Source: Stratiolaelaps scimitus (lineage: Eukaryota > Arthropoda > Arachnida > Mesostigmata > Laelapidae). Taken from it: DNA of 64,000 nt. The translations under genes and the position numbers were made by a program. Location of the stretch: positions 1,798,001-1,862,000 of the forward strand of contig JABWDB010000013.1 in assembly GCA_019614645.1 (NCBI GenBank). The letters are read 5' to 3'. How positions within the stretch are numbered: the stretch's first letter is position 1; each line of letters opens with the position of its first letter. The notes beneath the pieces are model-generated. The model searched no databases. It was not told the origin of the DNA and saw nothing but the letters and a program-made list of their open reading frames with translations. Positions 38,344 through 52,267 of this stretch are shown piece by piece.

Positions 38344-40061
38344 CCTGAAGCTGAGAGACCACCTATTAGCGGGCAAGTCAGTCAGTGTGTGTGTGTGGGC
38401 AGAGTGATTTCATAGCTAGCTAATTAGCAATCAACTAACGACATCTGGGATATCAGCACAAACAGAACACGAATTCAAATTTCACCCAGTAAGTGAACTT
38501 AGAGGACTATCATACTTCAATCAGTTGGCCCCATTCAATACATTGCAATAGATTGTGTAATGAGCGAATCTCGATAATAATAATACCACCCCCTAACAGA
38601 AGAGGATAATGATCTATGACTAGAATTCGTATCGTCCAACTCAATCTATACGGCCCTCTTGATCCACTACTGATACCTCTGTGTGTGAGTGGTGTCAATA
38701 TACAAATATTGAATGCTTCGCATTCTGACTGACTGTCAACGGCTGTATATCAAGATAACCAGTGTTACGCATCTCAATGTTATGTGGCCACGCCTTAAGT
38801 TTACGAACGAGCGATGAGAAAAAATTGATAAAGCGTTTCACTTAATTTCACACATTTGTCATATTACTGTGATTTTATTGAGCTGAGCTACGACATATTG
38901 CCCGATGGCGATCGATCTCTTTTTAATTGACCACAATTATCGAATCGCCGGGCCCATCCCAGGCACACACAAACACAGACACTTTTATAAGCATCCCGTA
39001 TTAGTAAAATTATCCTAGAGAATCCTACTAGTAAAATCTGATCTTTGGATTTCAAGAGACGAACAAGCGAGTTTTACGAGATCATTGTGTGATTAGCGCC
39101 GTATATTGTTGTATAATTTTTCGAAGAAGAGCAGCTTTACTACACTATATAGGGAATATATCAGTATTAATTGTGTTTCACGAGCAATAATCACGGCCAT
39201 CGTAAGATCGTTACAGAAGGATTTCTCAGAGGTTACATTAGTTCTAGTTTCTGAGAATAACCACTTCTTTACAAACTATCATACAAATGGTGTCATATTC
39301 CTCGAAACGCATAACTTCGCAGCTTGCATCGCTTCCAACGAAAGATAATCGCAACTCAACGCAATAATCCTCAAAGTGAACATTCAAACACATCCATGAA
39401 TGAGCCGCACGTATATCCGTACACACACACACAAACCGACACCAGTGAAATCCACTAACAACCTATCGATGTTGCCAGCCACAGATGCTTTCAGCAGTTT
39501 CGGTATGTTATGGGTAAAAGAGTGCTCTTGGTCGTTCAGAGTTCGGTCAAGGTAGGATAGGTGGAATAGGGATGAATTGTAATTTAGCTAGAGTACTGCT
39601 CTCCTTATTCCTACCGGGACATATACCTTCTATTGAACAAGCCACCCTAAACAATATATCCACATAGACACGCGGCACTCGCCAACGCGGGCGACAGCTT
39701 CAGTGTCGCGGTGAGAGCAATAACGACCTAGTGAGGAAGAACCCTGAAGAGCGTTTGTCCCTCGCGGGCTGTCGCTGGTTCAATTGAACCTATTGGTATA
39801 TCTACCGCGACCGAAATGGAGAAGCTTTTTTGTTAGTAACAAGCGCGTATACATATTATATTCGAAGATTCGTTTCGAGATTCGCACGGATCGATAGGTA
39901 GACACATGTACACACCATTGATATCAGCATCTCACTCCCCATCATCTTCTTCTTCGGTCCATTCATTGTTCATATACAATATATTACTATTATGTGTGAG
40001 GCTGTTCATTGCCAGTCATCTTGTTGTACTCATGTGATTATTGTACGTGTGATAACGACAT
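38344..40061. other. Region 5' of ADSL, no gene seen
   Basis: AT-rich, with short GT/CA runs (about 38386-38398, 39419-39432). Should contain the ADSL promoter. No supported coding sequence. Confidence 0.4.
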
Positions 40062-40830
40062 TTGGATTCGACCGCTTCTGCTGCGACTTTAGCCATATTG
40101 GTTGAGACCGACGATTCGTTTTGTGTTGTGATTACCTCCGTTTCATGGTCCAGGGAGGTGGACGATAGCGTGGCCAAACAACAGCCCTGCGGTTTTTTCG
40201 TCTTTCGGCACCGCGGGCGCGCGCTCGTCTTGGACTACTATTTAGTCACACACAACAATATACACATACATATCAGCTCACAGTCACACATACACAGAGC
40301 AGCCTCAACAACAACCACCAACACGACCGGTGTTTCTACTACCGCCGCCGCCGCCGCAGGCGGCTAATCTGGCCGCCCAACGTGAAGGGGTCTTGCAATC
40401 TTGCCCCCCCCTTTGGTCGATTCTGTCGATTCAGATAGTCGAACGACGCGTTCACACTGTTCACTATCTCGGCGATAACGGTCGAACACAACCTATCATT
40501 TATCGGCGTACCACCCGCGGCGGTGCTGCCGCCGACGCCTCGACACGACTCTGTGCTATGCCTGCTTTTCGTGCCATCCCATGCTTGCCCCTCGTACTTT
40601 CTCGTTGTCGGATTTCCTTCTTACCCGATGCTGGCGAAACAGCAGCAGCAGCAGCAGCAGGACGCGGCTAGGGAACTGCCCCATCGGCGGTCGCCGATGG
40701 GGCTAGCAGCACTAGTGGATACCAACCAAAAACGCAACAGCAGCAGCAGCAAATCTCGAACTCACACCGTGCGTGTGTGCTGTGCCATAGAAAGTAACGA
40801 CGGCCGACGACAGAGACGTCTACGTATGTA
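40062..40830 (+). other. GC-rich, exon-like block with CAG and CCG repeats
   Basis: Contrasts with AT-rich flanks. Contains CCG repeats (about 40341-40357) and a CAG run (40640-40660). A frame starting MLAKQQQQQQQDAAREL at 40628 stays open and meets a donor-like GTATGT at about 40825, so it could be a first coding exon with its 5' leader for a gene whose other exons I cannot find. The product would be low complexity. It could equally be a noncoding CpG-rich promoter region. Confidence 0.2.
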
Positions 40831-41105
40831 CGCGTCAATCTTATCTTGATATCTTTGTTGATATTATTGCTTGCAGAGGGAGTGAGAGAGATTGAAAGAC
40901 CACTCCCTGAGTTGTGACTGAGATCCATAGGCGGCAGCATGGAGTGCACAGCAGGGCAGAGCGTAACGGAGCAGGCTAACCTACGGAAATGAATGAAGAA
41001 CCTAGACCTAGGTAGTGGTTGGTGCCTACCTGCTCGTGGGCCATGCTTAAGGTGTCGCCACACTTAAAGGGCAGATACTGAGGATCAGCATATATAAATT
41101 AATGT

Positions 41106-41107
<2 letters not shown>

Positions 41108-41181
<74 letters not shown>
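41108..41181. repeat. Long AT dinucleotide microsatellite
   Basis: About 36 uninterrupted AT units, the longest array in the window. Self-complementary and likely polymorphic. Confidence 0.95.
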
Positions 41182-41183
<2 letters not shown>

Positions 41184-44100
41184 AAAGTGATTTTAGCTGT
41201 CTATCTCCCATAATATTATGATCGTTAACAAATAAGCGACTGAGTCGTATGTGGACATTCAATTCGACTATTCTACTTTATGTGACAGAGAGAGTACGGC
41301 TATGAAGACGCGATGGTGAACTTGTTTGACATTTCAAAGTGTGATCTATGCGCCTATTTCATGAGTGAGACACGGCCGGCCGTGCCATGGCGGACATATC
41401 TGTTATTAGGAAAGACCACATATTTAAAACCATCCAAATTTAATGTTATAGAAGCACCTGAAGTCGTCGAGCCCGAATCGGCCCTCCCCAAATTCTCTCT
41501 CGGGTAGAGGCACATCTTCATTAGGTTATGTGAGACGTTGAGTCAAATAAGATTTCGAGAATTTCGGCGGACATGTCACGAGAAGTGTAACCACTGCTTT
41601 CCATACATTTTGCTAAAATAACAACCTTTAGAATACCAAGCTCGTTCAACCATTCATTACTTTTAAGTGCGGCAAATGCAAACAATTAGCATGAGACGTT
41701 TTTTGCACCGTCCACTTGCAAATGCTCAGATCCTCACACAAGTGTATCATCGGTATCTGAACGCTCCTTTTTCCTAACAACAAGCAAACGGTATCCTGAC
41801 AACAATATGAAATAGTTGTGCAAACACCTCTGCTGCGTCCGTCACCCAGCAGTTGCAACTCGGCTGTCAGAAGGTTGAAGACAACGCGGAGACAAGTGAC
41901 AGAATAGCCAGTGGAAGTCACCACCAACGACCACTACCCATAGATAATAAAATGCGTTTACATAGATCGACGTGGCATGTCTATCATTGAGCGAACAGCG
42001 TAAACCACCGACTCTATATATCGGCTTATTCTCCTCAGGTGTCATCAAGCCATTTCAACTGAGATGATATTGAGATTTAGACCGATGTGACATATTTATG
42101 ATTCGACGTAGTCACACGTTGGGATACATGATGGCCGACTCGACGATCATCGATCGCTGCCAAGTGTTATTCCCACATGAATCGTGAAGGGCCCAGCGTG
42201 ATTCCTACTGACGTCTTGCCTCGCGCTCGAGAGACAGACGTGAGAGAGTGTCGCTCGATCATAATAAGAAGTGACAGAATGGTGTAGCAAAAATATTCGA
42301 ATAAATCGATAAATAGGACACTCGAAAAAATTCTCCACAACGTCATCACGGGATCACGTACGCAGCACGTTAATAAACGAGCAACCAGTGTCCTTACGTG
42401 ACGTGATAGTAGAGTGAACGCTTCTATTATTAGATAGTCCATCGAATAATCACATCGCTTTCTCTCCGCAGCCAATTCTTAGTGGACTGTGGGATTAAAT
42501 GAATTGGGCCAGCCGCAAGAAATCCTCTGCAGGCTATTTTGTAACAATGTAGTATTGTAAGGTAAATTTGAAGAAAAAGATCCACTGTAGCCTTTTCGTT
42601 TTTGTTGTCACGCCATAAGAATTTCACACTGCACGCTGCAAATAAATCTAAGGAATCCCAGGTTGACACAGGGCGCAGGTATTACTGATAGGCCACTTTA
42701 AGCCTCGTTTTGTTGCAGTCTCTCCGCTTCATCTCTACACAACTCACCTCTGCTGACAGGTTTATTGATTTATCAAAGGAACTGCATACAATGCTTAAGT
42801 TCTCTTATATGGCATGCAACGGGATTCGGAGCTGCGGCTTCTGGCTTTTTACAGCCAGAGACTCAGCCGTTCAAGCCACCGCGCTGATAGCTGGCCCCAT
42901 TTGTTTCTATATTCTGAGGACACACAGATTACTAATGGTTTTATGTCCTTTTAACACCGCGACACCCTTAACATTATCGATATCGTAATCGAATGGCATC
43001 GACCGGCAATAGAACATTTAATCATCATTGAACCGCTTAAGCAATCAGCGTCGTTCAGTGTCCGAATCTCCGTAATCTCATCGTCGATCTCCGCGTGGAG
43101 ATTTGTATTTGAATATCAATGATCACCTCACACTTATCAGCCCGCACATCATCACTCGCTATCTGTTTATCTCATCAAAGTCGGGACATTCGCTGAAGAT
43201 GGGCCCATGCGGCGCAGGACGACCACCCGACGAAACGACCCAGTGGCCCGGCTCTGTTAAAGCCCTCGGATGATGGCACCAATGAATGGTCGCTTGCTTG
43301 GTTGTAAAGACTTAGCACAGTGCTCCATGTCGCTAGACGTCGACTGGCCGAGCTCGATGCTGTGCAAGTGATTGCTCGTCCCGCCAACCTTGTCTTGTCT
43401 GCATCTTGATAGATAACAAATATTAATACGCGCACCATGCGATTACGCTCAGCGAAAAGACTCGGCCGACGTTCGCCCTACTGATGGCGCCGGACGCTCG
43501 ATGCTGGCAACGGTGGCGGACGGTCATATCTTGACGAAAGGCTGAGCTTCTCCGCGCAAGCCGATATAAGCACCACCCGCGCACGGGCACGTAGTGTTCT
43601 TTTAGTGGTATGAGTATCATAGCAGTTGTCGTAGGAGCGTAATAGACTTAGACAGAGTAATGGAAAAAAAAGGGGTATTCAAGTTCATAGGCTGTCACAG
43701 GGGATACTGCTGCGTGCGGATCATCCGGCACATTCGAACGGGGACAGTGTTTTGTTAAATGTATCTGCACTATCAAGATCAATGGCTAGAACGATCCAAC
43801 AGATTTCATCTATCTGGACGATTTCGGGTCAACCGCGAGACAGCATTGTGGTTTGAGATATGCCACAGAAGCTACCGCTTTGAGATTCGATGAAGGTGTC
43901 AGAACGGGTGCGCAGTCAAGGTTGCAACCATTTTGCAAATGATGTCAAAGATCGGTGCGATTTGCCAATGTTTTGAGCTTCAAACGCTTCATTAAATGAA
44001 TAAAATCTTCGTTTATTCGTCACATAAGCGTTTCAGTGCAAGTTTCACTAACTAGTACAGAAAGTATCCATTAATAAGAAAAACAAAGATAAAAATCCTT

Positions 44101-44609
44101 TGAATGGAAATATTCTATTCGTGATTTGTTATGACAATGATCGCCACATTGCAGCTGTAGTCATCGAAATGACTTCGATACAACATAAAGAATTGCACCT
44201 GCTTCCTCTGTCATGGTGATTAGAATTACGTAAGAAACAAACATGGTGCCAGGTAAACTGTCATCCCATGGCTAATACGCGTCGGATAGACTGTCGAGCC
44301 ACAAGTACTGTGGCATAATGTAAATGTAACATACGAAAATCTACTTACGTGTGTTATTTTTAAAACAATTAAACACTATTACAACACTACTACCGCTAAT
44401 GAAAGACAACAAAAGGGAATCAATAAAGTAGAAATTTCGTGAACCAATGAACAGCCCCCCCATGGTGTGATAAAAAAAAGGTTGCACGTCAGCTTGCAAA
44501 GATATCATCATCCATCCAATGTTACCTACTCTAAGACTGCGATATCATGCACACTAATAATAACGTGTTCTCAATTCAAGATCACGAACAATAATTAAAG
44601 GGATTATAT
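41182..44609. other. No recognisable gene
   Basis: Mixed-composition DNA with a more GC-rich stretch at about 43170-43600. Short open frames on both strands show no domain I recognise. Confidence 0.4.
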
Positions 44610-44888
44610 ATGTATGTGAAGCTGTCTTGGGCTGATAAAAACGTGTTGAGACCTACACTCAGAAACCCAGATAAATCCACCGGTAAATGTAAACTGTGTC
44701 GTCTTGTGCGAGTCGCCGACCGGCTTCCATACGAAGGTTCAACAAGTGTTAAGCGTATCGTCACTCGTCTCCGCGACCACCGTTGCAGACCACTACTAGC
44801 GTTTTACTGCAGCACAAAATGTGTGGAAATTGTGAAGAAGTTCGCGCGAGAAAGAAACTACCAATGGACAATTTCCCAAAAAAAGTGA
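44610..44888 (+). CDS. Small cysteine-containing ORF, hypothetical
   Basis: A 92-residue open frame from an ATG, unusual in this AT-rich stretch for lacking stops and having balanced amino-acid use. It contains CKLC (residues 28-31), then DHRC and CSTKC, which could form a zinc-binding fold, and a basic C-terminal helix (IVKKFARERNY). I do not recognise a family. It could be one exon of a larger gene, a pseudogene piece or chance. It lies about 700 bp upstream of ATPAF1 on the same strand but is not continuous with it. Confidence 0.25.
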   Translation: MYVKLSWADKNVLRPTLRNPDKSTGKCKLCRLVRVADRLPYEGSTSVKRIVTRLRDHRCRPLLAFYCSTKCVEIVKKFARERNYQWTISQKK

Positions 44889-45586
44889 AAACCTCTCATT
44901 TCTCAACTGCGCCACTCACCTGCTTAATTTTTGCTGCCGTCGAAAGCAAGCCGAGCCAGTATTACTCCTCAGGTTGTTAGCGAGCTCACTGCGCAGAGGA
45001 CTCACGTAGTAAGGAGCAGATAGATGATATCCTGATCAAGGATCCCTTTGCTTGTAAGCGATTTAAGAAAGGGTCGCGCCTGTCCTCGCCAGATCGAGAT
45101 AACAGCGCCAATTCGAAATCACAGTGTGTGTGGTGTGTGTAGGACTCTCGCACCACCGTCTGTTCCGCGGACTATGACGAGTCGCATGGAACTGCAGCTT
45201 CTCTCAGCAGGACCTCGGAACAATCGACGCAATGCCACCCTCAATTCGTCTGATCTCGATGTCGGCAGTTCTGGGCCACAGCTTCGACGTCTGTGCGCCT
45301 CATCGAGGTGGGCAAGCATACCAAAACAATGTGATGTGCTCGAATCACGAGCGGCGATAACTGTGGCCGCAAGGGGGCGCTACGATGCCCTCGCGACGTT
45401 CGAAATCAACAAACGCACACCCGAGTGTCGCTGGCGGGGACAACCAGTTCGTGGTGGGCTCTCCATCATTATTATAATTATTATTGTACACGTTTAATAT
45501 TTTACTAGTATTCTAATTGTAGTAGTGATTATGGTGATGATATGTCACAGAACTTAGGTGTCTGGTGAAAAACATATTGGAAAAAA
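44889..45586. other. ATPAF1 upstream region
   Basis: GC-richer than the surroundings with CpG dinucleotides at about 45050-45460. Long overlapping open frames on both strands look like a consequence of composition. Probable promoter of ATPAF1. Confidence 0.35.
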
Positions 45587-45881
45587 ATGTTTGTTTTGAG
45601 AGCTGGCGCGAGCCAGCTTGTGGGCCGAACTGCCCATCGCTGTCATAGGTTGCTCGGTCCCGTGGTCGGTGCGCGATCTTACTCGATCGACGAAGATAAT
45701 CCGTACTTTGCGAAATATGCGTCCAAATTGAAGAAACTACAAGAGGCAAATCCCGAAGATTTTGAAGAGCGCGTGGAAGAGATGACACGAAAGCGTCGAA
45801 AGAAAATTGTTATTAACGCGGATGGAACACTCCCTGAAGATAGCGGACCTCTAAATTCTGAAGGTAAATGCACGCACAACG

Positions 45882-45912
<31 letters not shown>

Positions 45913-48900
45913 GTAAATCCAATCTTTAAATGCAATTATTGAGTTATTACGTCCTCCCGATTCTTAGGCATGCGTCCCCCGTGAGGGGCATAGGTGTAGC
46001 TAAAGATAATATGCTTTTACAGCGTGTACCGAAGAAATTTGTGCGATGTGTTGGTTTCAGATACAAAGTCGAATGTAATCAAGCAGTTTATAATGAGAGA
46101 TCTTAGAGGGACTTCGTAAAAATGATTTAAACATGCTAAAGAGACTGAAGAGTAACCTTCACCTAACCAAGGTATTCTTCACTTCGATTCCCACTATCAC
46201 TGGAAGCAAATTGAACATACAAGAACTAGCAATAAAATACCTTTGTGAACAACGTCCCTGCATAGGCGTACTTTTCATCTAGCCTATGCACATAGATACT
46301 TAGACATTGCTTCGTTTTAGTCTCTGTTAGTTCTGCCAAATATAGTGTATTGTATTGTTAATTCTACACCGCCGTATACTAAGCAGCAAAAAAAAAATTA
46401 TTAGAAGTATTGAATGATAAAAAAGAGCATTCTGATTTACGATTCTGGAGTACACGCTAACCAAGCGCAACATGGCGTACGTATCCAGAAGCCATTGATT
46501 GGTTAAGGTCTATGTCGAAGTGTATTCACGTAGGTTTCTCCGTGTTCTTATATTATATATATCATATGTGCAATCCCCAAAGCCTTCCCACGGCAAACAA
46601 AGGAGCCGCTTCGTGCTGACGAGCCGGGCCAACTTGAAAACCTCTCGCTCGCTGAGCTGACAAATGTTTGGAGGGAGCGACATGCCCACAAGGACGCAAT
46701 CTGCGGTGTAGTGCCTACTGACATGTTCGAGACAATGTCGAAGCGGGGCGTGGAGTTCCCGCTATTTGTCTATCCTGTACCACGTGGTGATGGGTAAGTT
46801 TTCCCCTGCAGAATCTCGGTTACGTTTTGCCAGAATTCGATCTCAGGTACATTGTATAACTAAAGCCGTACGTATTGTCTAGTGTCTCCAAATGTAGATG
46901 CCTATTCATTTGGCAAAATTAGCCGAGAACAAAAAACTCGTGAATACGAACCTACTAACGACGAATGATTATCATCGTAATGTTCTATCAGATGGTAATC
47001 CAATGGTGTCCCTAGCGGACACACCAAAACAGCTCACTTAGACAAAAGCTACAAGCAAGTCGTGTTTGACTATTGCATGATCATCATATGGATATAATTG
47101 CAAAGATTTCTCAAATTCCTGTTAATGATTCATGTCAATACTCATTGAGGCACGACCATTCTACAAGTAGCTTTCGAAGAATTTAGCAGGAAGTCGAACC
47201 ATTTAATAGCCTCGAGAGAATCTCATCCTGAGACTCGTTCACCTGTTTCTATTTGATACTCTGCGCAACCGGTCCTTTCGAAGTTCGGTGATTAAGTAAT
47301 CTTAATGTGAATACTCTCTGCTGGTATATATTTCAGCTACGAGATGTATTTCGGTCAGGTCGCCAGCGGTGGATTGGAGGTTCATTTCACACCATTGGCT
47401 GAATATCAGCGGCATCAGAGTGAGGCTCCAGCAGGTTTGAGATTAAAGTTTTTCTCGGACTACAAAGACAAGCACGGCGTAATACTAATGGCTGGAGAAT
47501 ACAATGGAGAGGTAAGTAAAATATAGGTGTGAATTCAGTGGGACACAGATAATCTTTATAGCAAAAACAACACCCCGCGCCGGACAGTGTGCTTATGGAT
47601 TTAGAATAATGATTGGCCTGCGAAGCAATTTCTACTGGGAGATAATCTATTTGACGATGGTAATGCGTAGCTATCCGCTATGAAAATTCGTATGATAATG
47701 TAGGAGTTGGCTAAGAGTCGATTGACTGAAAAAAATCTTAACTGAAATTAACATAGACTAAACGGTTCAGGGTGCTGGAATCCAATACCAAGAAGTACAA
47801 AAGTTATCTAGGACTCAATGGAATATATATATATATATGTATTTTTTACGATGATTATCACCCTAAATCCGGGCAATATTGATATGAGTCTCAAAGAAAA
47901 AGTGAATCCATTTTACAGGATGTCAAGGGCAGGCATCTTTTTTTCAAGCAGCTCACCCCTTGTTTATCTCGATCACGCATAACGTAATGTCCGCTTCAAA
48001 TCCCGATGTAACACGTCTACCTGCTAAGCTTGCGCTATTTCATCTTTGATTTGGTGGAGCTTTCTCTTGAAATTGCTTCATGTTTACGACAATCCGATAT
48101 GAACACTAGTGGTCCCTTGTTGCTTATTCACGCAAGGTATAGATATCGCAAAGGATCGAATCTTCTGTTCCAAAGGTGCCTCAACTTCAAACGTACTTGA
48201 TCGCCGCAGACATGGACTTTCCGTACTTGTTTTAAAATAAACACAGTACCTGCTAATACCAGTAACACTAAAAATGTATTATTATTGAAGTACTGATTTA
48301 ATACTTATTGTTATTTGGATAGGACAAATGATGTCGGCACCATTGACTATACTTAGAATATATGACATAAGTTAAAATCTATGCTTAGTGTGAACGTCTT
48401 GACTTGTTCCTGTCCAACCCATCGAATTGCCCTTGCTCTCGCCATGATTGCTCTCCATATATACGGCAAGCTACTTCCAGCAGGCAAACAAAGAAGGCAA
48501 ACAACATATTTGTATCTCTCTCTCTCTCTCTCACACTCTCTGTAAAAACTGAACCATTCCTGCGAGGCACCACAAAGGTTCATTTAAACAATGTATCGAC
48601 TGAAACGAGGTATGTCTCCTGAATATTTGGCGGTAAGGTTACTCTAGAGATTAGCCTAATTTGCAGAGAATTCATACGATTAAGTCATTCATGGGGATCG
48701 GACTACCGGAAGAAGCGCTGAACTAATAATGAGTGACTCGAATCTTATATTGATACCCTATACAATTCAAAGGTAATTTCTTATCGTTCCGGAGGAGTTA
48801 ACGAATGCGTTTAACATGTGTTTCACGATCTTGACAAACGACTCGTCCCAAGATTCGCCAACAAATTATAATTTATTCTACATTATTTGCTAATTTCGTC

Positions 48901-51900
48901 TGTTGACCCGTTTCGTTCAGTTTAGGCATTTGTGTCTTTGTAGAGGCGTAACTAAGCGTTAACTAAACGATGATATTATACTATTGCCACACTATCCTTG
49001 TGCAGTTTCTAGCGTTAAATCTAAATCTGGACTATACTATTTTTTTGATGCCACAAATTACCGTAATCCTTGTCATAATGAGCTACATTATCTTCTTTTT
49101 TTAATTGCTCCCTGCTGACATCTATCAACTCGTATATTATGGAATGGACTCAATGATTGTAACGGTTAATTTATTCCCAGCGGCCGATTCACAGGGGTTG
49201 CAAAATCGTAGTATTTAAGCGGTTATTATTTTACTGGATATTGATTTTTCTATTAATAATTACCCAGAAATTAGAATTTCGGTGTTCATTTTAACATTCA
49301 ATGGCCACTAATATGGCTGAGATATAGAGTGAGCTCTCGACATTTACTCTCTGAGCCAACGACAGCAAGCAACGCATAACCGGAGATTAATCAAAATCAC
49401 GTTGTTATTGTTCAAAGCTTGTAGAGAAGAAGACACTAAAGGCAAGTTCTTGATAGATATGATTCTCCTAGAACTGTTTCGCAGGCTGGCAGGACAAACA
49501 ATCGCTCTGTTAACTACATGATTTGAGTATTTCGAAAGCAAAGCATTCTTATGAAGATGGATTCTTATATTGTAAAACGTACATTACAGAATCTTGATAC
49601 TGAATCACTTCTATGGGATTTGTAGATCGAGCTTCCTATGTAGATAACCACAAGAGTAGGATACATTATGTATGCGCTTTCTACTGATTTTATTGCGTTA
49701 GACGATTGAACTTCTAGAAAATTTTCAGAAGAATTTCCGACTCTATTCGGCCTAAGCATTTTAGAGCTAAAATGTTTAATTAAGGTTACTCTACACCAAG
49801 CTTTCTTCATAGACAGCATACCATATACAAATAGCAAATACGTACTGACTTTGGTTACATAAAATAATAATAATTATAATAAAAATGAGAGGGTTGGCGG
49901 TTATATTCACGGGGGAATCGGGGTGAAGATCTCTATCAGTGCTGGTATGGTGGGCAACTCGTTGTATTTATGTCAATGTGCGCTTATTCTGTGTTTGCCC
50001 CAGTGTCAATAACTGGAAAGATTCTCCACATGTCGCATATACATTAGGTCCGCCAAGCCACCATGTGAATTCTATCTGGCACTGAATGTGGTGTATTGTG
50101 CCCTTGACCAGGATCACATTAGATACGTGTATGTATGTATAAGTATATTGTTGTCGTACAGCTTCGCTTAACCTTGATTAGGGCTGAATGTGCTCAACAG
50201 TGCGTGTCGTATTGCCTTCAAAGCCCTTGTACGAGACTACCCTGGCGACATACACAGTAACATGGTGAGACCATGTATTGGCCTTATATAAAAATGCGAT
50301 ATTGAAACAAGCCAAAATCGTTGACGATGAGAACTTACAATTGAGCCAATCAAGGCTAAATCGATTTAACACGCACACCGATGAGTTCATACATCTACTG
50401 TACCCTTTGCATCTCGTGGTATTGCTGCATGAGTTGAGAGTGTTCTAGAAAAGCACACGTCTCTGAAAAATTATATGTTTAACAAAAAAAATTGAAGTAA
50501 ATCTAGTAGTTATAATATAAGCAAGTTTTTACTTAAAAAAAAAATGTAACTTAGTTAACCGCAGACACGAAGGTCAAATTCGTACCTCAATTATTCTCTT
50601 GGTTGCAACGCATAAGTGAAGCAGATGTGTGGACCCGGCAGTTTCAGAAGGCCAACACGGCACTTGCATGTGAGCAGAATGCAGAACGTCACCCTGTATA
50701 ACACTATGTTAAATGATACTTTCGCACTGTCACTCCGGTCACCCCGACATTGCTTACGCAAGGGGACCACAAGGTCTCCGTCGAGGGCATGGCCGACGCC
50801 CAGGTGCACGCAACCTCCTAAGTTGCCATATATACGATGGGGCAGACTCCTAGTATGGAACGGCACAAGATGACTGACTCACACTGTAGCGTCAACCCTT
50901 TACATGCCAATCGTTGGGATAACAGCCCCGGATGTGCGGTGCAAGGTGCTCGGTGCAGGCCAAAGAACACTAATAAGTTGCATGTGACCCACTCTCTAGG
51001 TTCACTTGAGATGCACCTTACGTGGGTCTGGATCGGCTAACATATGCTGGAAGGGATTGGTCACCAGCTCATCGCAAATACGGGGGATGAATAAGCAGAG
51101 TAATATTTTTATTACAACGACTATCATTCGTTGTTCAAAATTGGAATTTTGATTCCAATTGCAGCATTAGGTACTATGGCCGCTTGGGTGTGATAGGGAC
51201 TGCAACCTATAGTGCGACATTACTTGTAAATATGTTCAAACATAACAAATATCATTTTCAGTATCATCGAATAAAGCCCCCCCTGCTAAAGGGTGTATAA
51301 ATAATAATAATATGTTATAATATAATTGATTTATAAACATGCCCTACAATTATATATATATATATATTCAGAGACACTAATATTTCGATCATGGAGGGAA
51401 CAAGAATTGCTGAAGAGAAGTCACTCACGCCAATCCGGGGTATCCAAAAGGCAACAATCCGTGCATTTTTATTAGCTTGTTGTCTTGCGCAGCATCTTAG
51501 GTATATTCCTATAAATACAGAAAGCAATCGATATTTATCCTGCAACCCTGTTGCACGCTATACGTCTGGGTTCGTATAACTGTACAATCACACTGAGTTC
51601 GTCTCATGCATTCGTCCAAGCCGCCTCAACCATTTGTCGTATTTGCATTCTGAGTGAAACATCAGTGGGCTCCGTACGAATGACAATAGCAGCCAACTCG
51701 TAACTCAGTCTTCTTCAAAGGCAGGGTATATCTTACGTGTTTGATATTTCTGACAGGTGATGGGCCCCGAGCACGCACAATGCCTTGCTAACCAGCATCA
51801 AATCTACTACGGATCATCGGAACTGAAGAGAAAACTCCTCCTCTGGAACTTCAACCGGGAACCGAGGTCATTTAACTATGAAATTCTCGTTGAGGAGTTT

Positions 51901-51945
51901 GACAAAACTGTTGGAAAACTTAAAGAGGGTCAGATCGTCCACTAG
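45587..51945 (+). CDS. ATPAF1: ATPAF1/Atp11, mitochondrial ATP synthase F1 assembly factor 1 (4 exons)
   Basis: ATPAF1 (yeast Atp11) is a matrix chaperone that binds free F1 beta subunits and prevents aggregation until the F1 hexamer assembles. Exons: 45587-45863, 46583-46793, 47337-47511, 51757-51945; phases agree and the product is 283 residues (human about 328). The start MFVLRAGASQLVGRTAHRCH is a classical Arg-rich mitochondrial presequence, then NPYFAKYASKLKKLQ, the conserved N-terminal helix. Exon 2 contains LSLAELTNVWRERHAHKDAI, exon 3 GYEMYFGQVASGGLEVHFTP, and exon 4 EHAQCLANQHQIYYG and NYEILVEEFDKTV, all matching the family. The exon 2 acceptor (46583, weak pyrimidine tract) was picked for phase. 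Intron 3 is 4.2 kb with no nested gene seen. AATAAA follows at 52071. Confidence 0.93.
47512..51756. other. Large ATPAF1 intron 3
   Basis: 4.2 kb between exons 3 and 4. Contains a short CT run near 48518-48540 and AT runs at about 47823-47838 and 51352-51366. Many short open frames, none recognisable. Confidence 0.6.
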
Positions 51946-52070
51946 CTCCCAGATTAGTAGTACACCTTTTATTGATGATTGCAGATGAAAAGTGAAATTG
52001 CACCCTAATTAGAATAGCTCATATGCAGCTACTAATCCACGCTGTTCCAGTCAAGCAATAGGTACACCCA

Positions 52071-52076
52071 AATAAA
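52071..52076 (+). promoter_or_regulatory. Poly(A) signal of ATPAF1
   Basis: AATAAA 126 bp after the ATPAF1 stop codon on the same strand. Confidence 0.55.
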
Positions 52077-52267
52077 TCCGTTATACGACAATGAAATTAA
52101 GGCCGATGAATATATTGTATAGATATATCTGCGTTTTCATTATTCCAAAAATGGCGCCGAGTTGTTAATATAACTAGCGAAATCAATGATGACTGTGAAT
52201 CTACCATCTGCCAATGAGCAGTGTGAGCCATCTGATACTTTGGGCGACTCGATTCCGGTCGTGCTAG

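Noticed and set aside
45048..45497. A 149-residue open frame just upstream of ATPAF1
   Set aside because: It overlaps open frames on the other strand in a CpG-richer stretch, begins at a non-conserved start and ends in a poly-Ile microsatellite translation; more likely promoter composition than coding.
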